Shown one piece after another: positions 5,352-10,655 of a stretch of DNA of 10,655 nt. The DNA comes from Candidatus Methanoplasma reticulitermitis. Lineage in GTDB: Archaea > Thermoplasmatota > Thermoplasmata > Methanomassiliicoccales > Methanomethylophilaceae. Every line of letters begins with the position of its first letter. Position 1 is the first letter of the stretch. A model generated the notes under the pieces. It saw only the letters and a program-made list of their open reading frames with translations. It was not told the origin of the DNA and did not search any database. The position numbers and the translations under genes were made by a program. The DNA lies in NCBI GenBank assembly GCA_031287135.1, contig JAITTK010000053.1:1-10655 (forward strand), read 5' to 3'.

Positions 5352-8300
5352 ATGGGACTAGAAGACGATCTCTATTCCGAGCTTTTGGAATTGAGGGATC
5401 AGATAAGGGAAGACCGTACGCATTCCACAGGGAGGGTCCCTACGGTGTGTTCCGACGAAGCATTGAAGGAGATGGCACAGCGGGTTCCTACGAAGGCGGA
5501 TGATTTCGCCGCCATACCCGGCGTCGGCCAAAGGTTCGTGGAACTTTACGGGGACGAGTTCCTTTCGGTGACCAAGAAGTATGCCGTCACGGCGGCAAGG
5601 GGCTCCAATATGGACACCGATGTCGCCCAGACCCTGCGTGAACTTCAGAAGAAACTCACAAATATCAGCAGGAACAACCGTCTCCTTTACCAGGGGAAGC
5701 TCTACAGGAAGAATGCCTTTGACCTTACGACCATACCGGACCTCGACCTCATGGGCCTTCTGTTCGGAAGGAAGAGGTCCCTTAAGCTGTGCGATTCGAC
5801 GAAAAGCGCCGATGACCTCCGCGTGTTCAAGAATCTCACCGAGCTTATAAGGGAGGTCAACAGAGACCTCAGAGACAAGGGCCAATACGACCTGTACGTG
5901 GGATATCCTTTCGTCGAGGGAAGGCTGCCGGGCGAGGACTTCGATATACGTGCGCCGCTCGCACTGTTCCCGGTGATACTCGACAAGGATGCGAAGAGCA
6001 TTTCTGTGAGACTCGATGATTCCAGGGACGTGGTATACAATAATTCCCTTCTGTTGGCTTTCATAAAGTTCAGCGGAAAGAACCGCCCTCTGCCGAACAA
6101 TGTCGTGGAGGATTGCAGCGGAGAGACTTTCATGAGCGATCTCATCGCGTTCTATGAAGAGCAGGGGTTCCCGCTGACGGCATCATACGGCCATCCCGTG
6201 CCGTTCGTCGACTACAGGGCCGGGGAGTTCCCCGAATGCCTCCCGGGCGACATGCGCATGGTCCAAAATGTGATACTCGGGAAATATCCCACATACTCAA
6301 GCTATATCCAGAAGGATTTCGATGAGCTTCTGGCCGGCAGAGAGATCAATGCCGTGCTTTCCGATCTCATCAAAGACCTGAACACGGGTGATTTCTACTC
6401 CGATATGCCGAGTCCGCTCTCCCTTCCCGCACTGAGGGAGAAGGGACTTGAGGCCTCCGAGACCGACATCACCTACATAAACACCCTGAACAGCGCCCAG
6501 GAGAATGTCATCACGGCCGTGAACAAGGAAGACGAACTCGTGGTGCATGGTCCCCCCGGTACCGGCAAGTCGCAGGTAATAACGGGTTTGATCACGTCCG
6601 CGATCAACAGCGGCAGGACCGTTCTGATGGTATCCGAGAAGAAGACCGCGTTGGATGTCGTCTATTCCAGACTGGGCAATCTGTCCAAATATTGCTTGAT
6701 GATAGACGATGTCGGTAACAAGGACGTGTTCTACCAACAGCTCGCACAGATGCTGGAGGCGGGACACCCGCGGACCGGTTCCGATCTGACGGCACTGTCG
6801 GAGAGCATAGACCGGGATGTGAATGTGCTGTCCAACATAGCGGAGACCATGTATCAGCCCGGAGATTTCGGCATAGAACCGTATAAACTCTACTCCATGG
6901 GCAGATGGCTCGACCTCGAAGACAAGATAGACTTCGAGAAGTACAAGATGATCAGGGCTTCGGTGTCCTCGAAGATACTTGATCTCAAATACGGCGATGT
7001 GAAAGAACTCAACAGGAAGTTCGGGGACAGAGTGCTCATGACCAACTTCAACGAGTACTGCGAGTGCGTCGACGGGACACCCTGGTTCACCCTTATGAAG
7101 CCGGACCTCTCCGAATACAACATCGGCGAGATGAAGGCGGATCTGATGAACCTCGAGAGACAGATGGTGGAGTGGAGAAGCAAAGGGTTCATGTCTAGGA
7201 TGTTCTCGAAGAGCAAAGTCAACAGGGAGGCCACCGCCATGCTCGACAAGTACTTCGACAAATATGACGAGAGGACGGTCCAGATCATCCTTGACGACCC
7301 GACGGGGATAATAGCGGCATTGGATGATTACGATCTGTATTCATCGAGAGCCACGGTCTATGACAGGCTTAACGAGCGCGAGCGCATCTACGGCAGGAAT
7401 ATAATAACGCTGTCCAAAGAATCCGGCTGGCCATTCACCGAAAGCAACGACATGATCCTGAAGTACATACTGAATCAACGCCTTCAGAGATTCGACGCGG
7501 ATCACAAGGCCCTCATGCAGGACATACAGGATTTCGACAGCATAGTTTCGGACATGGACCGTAAGATCGGAGAGAAGAAAGAACTTACCAGGGACCGGGT
7601 CGAGGAGATACTTCAGGAGAATCTCCGCTATATCACGGAGTCGAAACGCCGCGGCGACATAGTGAGGATAATAGAGAACAAGAGGAAATGGAGCCTGAAC
7701 AAATTCATCAACCGTTACAGCTACGAATTGTTCAAAGGGGTCAAGATATGGCTCCTGACCCCCGAGGTCGTGTCCGAGATCATGCCGCTTGAGATGGGGC
7801 TGTTCGACCTCGTGATATTCGATGAGGCCTCGCAGATGTATGTCGAGAAAGGCATACCTTCGATATACCGTGCGAAGAAGGTCGTCATAGCCGGTGACCA
7901 CAAGCAGCTTCGTCCGTCCAATCTGGGGTCCGGGCGCATCGAGTACGGCAACGACGACGATTACGACACCGAGGAGGACGAGGTCTCGGCGGTACTCGAA
8001 GAGGAGAGCCTGCTTGACCTTGCGAGAACCCGTTATGACAACATATTGCTCAACTTCCACTACCGTTCGAAGTACGAGGAGCTGATAGCATTCTCCAATT
8101 ACGCATTCTACGGCGGTAAGCTGTACGTATCGCCGAATGTGATCCGGCCGGAAAGACCTCCGATCGAGGTGCACAAGGTGAGCGGGGAATGGGAGAACAA
8201 GGCCAACGTCAAAGAGGCCAGGAAGATAGTGGAGATCCTCAGGGAGTTCTTCAAGACCAGGAAAGAGAACGAGACCGTCGGGATAATCTCGTTCAACGTC

Positions 8301-9086
8301 TCACAGAGGGACCTTATCAACGATCTCATCGATGACGAGTCCGCGAAGGACCCGGAGTTCGGGAAAGCGGTCAATCAGGAGATGACGAGGTTCGATAACG
8401 GAGAGGACGTCGGCCTTTTCATAAAGAACATAGAGAGCGTGCAGGGAGATGAACGCGACGTGATAATCTTCTCGATCGGCTATGCCAAGAACAGGGAAGG
8501 GAAGCTCATGCAGAGGTTCGGATGGCTCAACAACAAAGGAGGGGAGAACCGTCTGAATGTGGCCATCAGCCGCGCCAAGAAGAAGATCCACATAGTCTCA
8601 TCGTTCGATCCGGAAGAACTCCAGGTCGAGAATTCGAAGAACGACGGCCCCAGGATACTTAAGAAATATCTGCAGTATGCGGAGGCCGTGAGCAACGGCA
8701 ACAAAGAACTGGCCACGAGTATATTGGAGTCGTTCGGTGACAACAGGTGGAAGTCGTCACAGCCCATACCGGGGGAATCACCGATACCGGAGAGGGTCTA
8801 TAACGCGCTTGTCAGGAAGGGATACAGCGTGGAGAGGGATGTCGGCATAGGCGGATACCAGATCGACCTCGCGATAAGGCAGGACGACAGATACATACTG
8901 GGTATCGAATGCGACAGCCATATCTACGAGATGTCCGACTCCACGAGGGAACGGGACTATCACAGACAGAAATACCTTGAATCCAGAGGCTGGCACATAC
9001 ACAGGGTTTGGACCCCGGGGATGTGGAAGGACCCTCAGAAGGAGATAAACAACATCGTGAAGGCCATCGAACGGATAGAATCATGA
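5352..9086 (+). CDS. HRDC-SF1 helicase-PD-(D/E)XK nuclease fusion, possible defence protein
   Basis: Large (1244 aa) single-protein helicase-nuclease. Residues about 5-77 look like an HRDC nucleic-acid-binding domain (AAIPGVGQRFVELYGDEFL is its most typical part). A DUF4011-like region follows (from about 95). The UPF1/Dna2-like SF1 helicase core has the Q-motif glutamine at 383, Walker A GPPGTGKS at 400-407, Walker B DEASQ at 824-828, motif III GDHKQL at 848-853, NFHYRS at 901-906, VQGDERD at 1030-1036 and NVAISRAK at 1069-1076. Some 420 charged, helical residues separate Walker A from B, as in relatives. Residues about 1140-1244 form a Vsr/DUF559/MTES_1575-like nuclease: Asp1172 in QIDLAI and Glu1186-Cys-Asp1188 in GIECDS, followed by YHRQKYLESRGW. 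All catalytic motifs look intact. Related architectures occur in antiviral and restriction-like systems; a repair role is possible. There is no methylase or partner gene beside it. Its end overlaps the convergent dph6-like gene by six bases. Confidence 0.9.
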   Translation: MGLEDDLYSELLELRDQIREDRTHSTGRVPTVCSDEALKEMAQRVPTKADDFAAIPGVGQRFVELYGDEFLSVTKKYAVTAARGSNMDTDVAQTLRELQKKLTNISRNNRLLYQGKLYRKNAFDLTTIPDLDLMGLLFGRKRSLKLCDSTKSADDLRVFKNLTELIREVNRDLRDKGQYDLYVGYPFVEGRLPGEDFDIRAPLALFPVILDKDAKSISVRLDDSRDVVYNNSLLLAFIKFSGKNRPLPNNVVEDCSGETFMSDLIAFYEEQGFPLTASYGHPVPFVDYRAGEFPECLPGDMRMVQNVILGKYPTYSSYIQKDFDELLAGREINAVLSDLIKDLNTGDFYSDMPSPLSLPALREKGLEASETDITYINTLNSAQENVITAVNKEDELVVHGPPGTGKSQVITGLITSAINSGRTVLMVSEKKTALDVVYSRLGNLSKYCLMIDDVGNKDVFYQQLAQMLEAGHPRTGSDLTALSESIDRDVNVLSNIAETMYQPGDFGIEPYKLYSMGRWLDLEDKIDFEKYKMIRASVSSKILDLKYGDVKELNRKFGDRVLMTNFNEYCECVDGTPWFTLMKPDLSEYNIGEMKADLMNLERQMVEWRSKGFMSRMFSKSKVNREATAMLDKYFDKYDERTVQIILDDPTGIIAALDDYDLYSSRATVYDRLNERERIYGRNIITLSKESGWPFTESNDMILKYILNQRLQRFDADHKALMQDIQDFDSIVSDMDRKIGEKKELTRDRVEEILQENLRYITESKRRGDIVRIIENKRKWSLNKFINRYSYELFKGVKIWLLTPEVVSEIMPLEMGLFDLVIFDEASQMYVEKGIPSIYRAKKVVIAGDHKQLRPSNLGSGRIEYGNDDDYDTEEDEVSAVLEEESLLDLARTRYDNILLNFHYRSKYEELIAFSNYAFYGGKLYVSPNVIRPERPPIEVHKVSGEWENKANVKEARKIVEILREFFKTRKENETVGIISFNVSQRDLINDLIDDESAKDPEFGKAVNQEMTRFDNGEDVGLFIKNIESVQGDERDVIIFSIGYAKNREGKLMQRFGWLNNKGGENRLNVAISRAKKKIHIVSSFDPEELQVENSKNDGPRILKKYLQYAEAVSNGNKELATSILESFGDNRWKSSQPIPGESPIPERVYNALVRKGYSVERDVGIGGYQIDLAIRQDDRYILGIECDSHIYEMSDSTRERDYHRQKYLESRGWHIHRVWTPGMWKDPQKEINNIVKAIERIES

Positions 9087-9758
9087 TCGCCTTTCGGCTA
9101 TGCAGGCCTTCTTCACAACGATGGTCCCGCTACCCTTTTTCCAATCTTTTTCATATTCCGTTATGGATATGGGGCCGCTGTGCATGGGGGAGTCCAACGT
9201 CATGGACTCATACTCCCCGCCCTCGCCTATCACACTGATGCCGTACGTCTCTCTGAGGGCCCTCAGGCCCTCGGCGGCCTCCGGGTCCAGCTCCCTGCCG
9301 AGCCAGGATTCGTCAAGGCCCTCGGCGTAACATCCCACTATCACAGCTTTGATCCCGGATGCCAATATCTCGTCCAGCACCATGTCCTGATCCTTCCTCC
9401 AGAGCGGCGCGATCACCCTGAGGCCCAACTCGCCGCATACGAGATTCATGCGGTCCCACTGATAGTCGGACCATACGGCCCCGGTCACCACACCGTCTAC
9501 ATCCAGACGGCATAACGCATTCCTGAGGCCATTCATATCATCATCTTCGGAACCGGATGTCTCCGCGGTTATAAGCTCGATCCCGAGGGACTCCGCCATC
9601 AGCGGGACCGTCCCTATGTTGGGAACGTGGAACAGCCACGACTCCTGAGCTTTCGGCACTATGCTCACAAGATACGGGATATCGTGTCCCATCTGCTTTG
9701 CCAGATACAGTGCGAAGGTCGAATCCTTGCCTCCGGAATACAGGGCTGCCAGGCGCAT
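9081..9758 (-). CDS. dph6: diphthine-ammonia ligase (Dph6-type ATP pyrophosphatase)
   Basis: PP-loop (adenine nucleotide alpha-hydrolase) protein of 225 residues. Relatives catalyse the ATP-dependent amidation of diphthine, the last step of diphthamide synthesis on the histidine of elongation factor 2, in the cytoplasm. The PP-loop SGGKDS is at 8-13, directly after a short beta strand. The family motifs GAVWSDYQWDRM (93-104) and GEGGEYES (178-185) are present. Length fits the archaeal one-domain form (about 220 aa); the eukaryotic enzyme has extra C-terminal domains. Some archaeal members are only annotated as MJ0570-related, so the exact reaction rests on family membership. ATG 9758 lies 28 bases after a TATA box, so the mRNA is probably leaderless. 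The stop (TGA at 9083-9081) falls inside the last codons of the convergent helicase-nuclease gene. Confidence 0.85.
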   Translation of the reverse strand: MRLAALYSGGKDSTFALYLAKQMGHDIPYLVSIVPKAQESWLFHVPNIGTVPLMAESLGIELITAETSGSEDDDMNGLRNALCRLDVDGVVTGAVWSDYQWDRMNLVCGELGLRVIAPLWRKDQDMVLDEILASGIKAVIVGCYAEGLDESWLGRELDPEAAEGLRALRETYGISVIGEGGEYESMTLDSPMHSGPISITEYEKDWKKGSGTIVVKKACIAERRS

Positions 9759-9777
9759 GGGACATTATTGCTGTGCT

Positions 9778-9790
9778 GTTAATTAAATCT
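9778..9790. promoter_or_regulatory. TATA box of dph6, symmetric core between dph6 and rpiA
   Basis: GTTAATTAAATCT holds the 8-bp palindrome TTAATTAA (9779-9786). On the minus strand its TTAATT core begins 28 bases before the dph6 ATG. Read on the plus strand, it could also start a transcript near 9808 with a leader of about 60 bases for rpiA. A weaker candidate for rpiA is GATAAAC (9829-9835). Confidence 0.6.
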
Positions 9791-9870
9791 ACACCGGGAG
9801 AATCCGCCCGCATTCAGCCGGGAAAGATGATAAACAATGAAGGCATAGCCGGACCGGCGGGAAGGATACG

Positions 9871-10557
9871 ATGGAGCCGCATGCGCTGAACCTCAAGAAA
9901 ATCGTCGCGGAGAAAGCCGTTGACGATTATGTCAAAGACGGGATGACCGTGGGACTGGGCACCGGATCAACTTCCGAATATGCCGTACGCAGGGTCGGGG
10001 AGTTGCTGAAGAGCGGTTTCAATCTCAGATGCGTCGCGACATCCCGGCGCACGGAGGACCTGGCACGCGACTGCGGGATCGGAATCTCCGACATCGACGA
10101 TGTCAGCCGCATAGATGTGACCATAGACGGTGCGGATGAGGTCGATCCGAATAAACAGCTCATCAAAGGCCTCGGGGGTGCGCTCCTCCGTGAGAAAATC
10201 GTTGCCGCTGCCAGTCTGACGGAAGTCATAGTCGTCGACGAATCCAAAATCGTGGAGAAACTGGGCGTGAAAACCCCCGTCCCGGTGGAGGTCGTGCCGT
10301 TCGGCCATAAGAAGACGGCATACGCTCTGGAGAAACAAGGATGCGAAGCCGTGTTACGGATGTGCGGGGACGATCCTTTCGTTACCGACGCGGGGAACTA
10401 CATATACGACTGCAGGTTCAAATCGATAGAGAGCCCGTTCTTCCTCGAGTCCAGGATCGACATAATACCGGGAGTTGTTGAGAACGGTCTGTTCCTCAAC
10501 ACCGCCGACATCATACTGGTATCGCATCCCGACGGCACTGTGACGAAGATCGAATGA
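9871..10557 (+). CDS. rpiA: ribose-5-phosphate isomerase A
   Basis: Interconverts ribulose 5-phosphate and ribose 5-phosphate, supplying the sugar for PRPP, nucleotides and some amino acids; cytoplasmic. The 228 residues match RpiA throughout. The phosphate loop is GLGTGSTS at 28-35, followed by TSRRTEDLA. Active-site residues known in the E. coli enzyme (Asp81, Asp84, Lys94, Glu103, Lys121) appear at a constant offset of five: Asp86 and Asp89 (IDGADEVD), Lys99 (KGLGGALLREKI), Glu108 and Lys126 (DESK). The E. coli KGGG is KGLG here, a mild change. ATG 9871 is the only possible start after an in-frame stop at 9838-9840. Unlike most genes here it is not positioned as a leaderless start, and only a weak GGAAGGA (9860-9866) precedes it. 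It is divergent from dph6. A pyrimidine-rich run with four Ts (10566-10575) follows the stop and may aid termination. Confidence 0.95.
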   Translation: MEPHALNLKKIVAEKAVDDYVKDGMTVGLGTGSTSEYAVRRVGELLKSGFNLRCVATSRRTEDLARDCGIGISDIDDVSRIDVTIDGADEVDPNKQLIKGLGGALLREKIVAAASLTEVIVVDESKIVEKLGVKTPVPVEVVPFGHKKTAYALEKQGCEAVLRMCGDDPFVTDAGNYIYDCRFKSIESPFFLESRIDIIPGVVENGLFLNTADIILVSHPDGTVTKIE

Positions 10558-10592
10558 CCCCGGGATTCCTTTTCCGAAGCAGTCAGATGGGG

Positions 10593-10613
10593 TGAGGTTT
10601 TAATACAACCTCA
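10593..10613 (+). promoter_or_regulatory. TATA box within an inverted repeat, promoter of the gene at the right edge
   Basis: TGAGGTT (10593-10599) and AACCTCA (10607-10613) are perfect 7-bp arms around TTAATAC, the TATA-like core (10600-10606). Transcription would start near 10629, leaving a leader of about 20 bases with a ribosome binding site. The symmetric arms around the TATA box suggest a repressor site. As RNA the same repeat could form a hairpin downstream of rpiA. Confidence 0.6.
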
Positions 10614-10638
10614 TTATTAGCACATTCCGATTCATTTC

Positions 10639-10645
10639 AGGTGAT
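10639..10645 (+). promoter_or_regulatory. Shine-Dalgarno sequence of the gene at the right edge
   Basis: AGGTGAT complements the conserved 16S rRNA 3' end. Its GGTG core lies six bases before ATG 10650 but only two before ATG 10646, so it favours the second ATG. It is the clearest ribosome binding site in a window where most genes seem leaderless. Confidence 0.6.
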
Positions 10646-10649
10646 ATGA

Positions 10650-10655
10650 ATGAAA
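10650..10655 (+). CDS. first codons of a gene cut by the right edge
   Basis: ATGAAA (Met-Lys) follows a TATA box and a Shine-Dalgarno sequence at suitable distances. An ATG four bases earlier (10646, reading Met-Asn-Glu) is an alternative start in another frame. Nothing can be said about the product. Confidence 0.45.

Noticed and set aside
7341..8174. 277-codon minus-strand frame inside the helicase gene
   Set aside because: It lies opposite the helicase core including Walker B, which is under clear protein-level constraint; no motif is seen in the antisense product.
1..10655. CRISPR array, insertion sequence, integrase or attachment site
   Set aside because: No regularly spaced direct repeats, transposase or integrase genes, or target-site duplications were seen on either strand.

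Overview
The window looks archaeal. Its TyrRS, hypoxanthine phosphoribosyltransferase, diphthamide-type ATP pyrophosphatase and RpiA are of archaeal type. Most genes have a TATA-like box about 28-30 bases before the start codon and no convincing ribosome binding site, which indicates leaderless mRNAs. Roughly even G+C, heavy use of AGG/AGA and ATA codons, leaderless starts and the absence of TAG among eight stop codons fit a Thermoplasmata methanogen such as the Methanomassiliicoccales (Methanomethylophilaceae). That placement is inference; no marker gene in the window proves it.

Layout, left to right: a possible 3' end of a plus-strand gene (1-82); tyrS on the minus strand; a roughly 400-base spacer with promoters facing both ways and several inverted repeats; then three plus-strand genes, each with its own TATA box: hpt (purine salvage), a TctA/DUF112-type membrane permease and a 14-helix DHA2-family MFS exporter. 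A small FlK-like hot-dog thioesterase lies convergent to the exporter, two bases from its stop. Divergent from it is the largest gene, a 1244-residue HRDC + SF1 helicase + PD-(D/E)XK nuclease. Its end overlaps by six bases the convergent dph6-like gene. Finally rpiA reads rightward, and the promoter, ribosome binding site and first codons of another plus-strand gene reach the right edge.

Most genes are single housekeeping or transport units rather than one pathway. RpiA makes ribose 5-phosphate, the precursor of the PRPP used by Hpt, but the genes lie far apart and have separate promoters. The transporters and thioesterase have no obvious substrate. The helicase-nuclease is the best candidate for an unusual system: it stands alone, resembles single-protein helicase-nuclease defence enzymes and carries an N-terminal HRDC domain.

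The second theme is regulatory. Near-perfect inverted repeats sit on or beside the TATA boxes of the permease, the exporter and the gene at the right edge, and several lie upstream of hpt. No tRNA, rRNA, CRISPR array or insertion sequence was seen.
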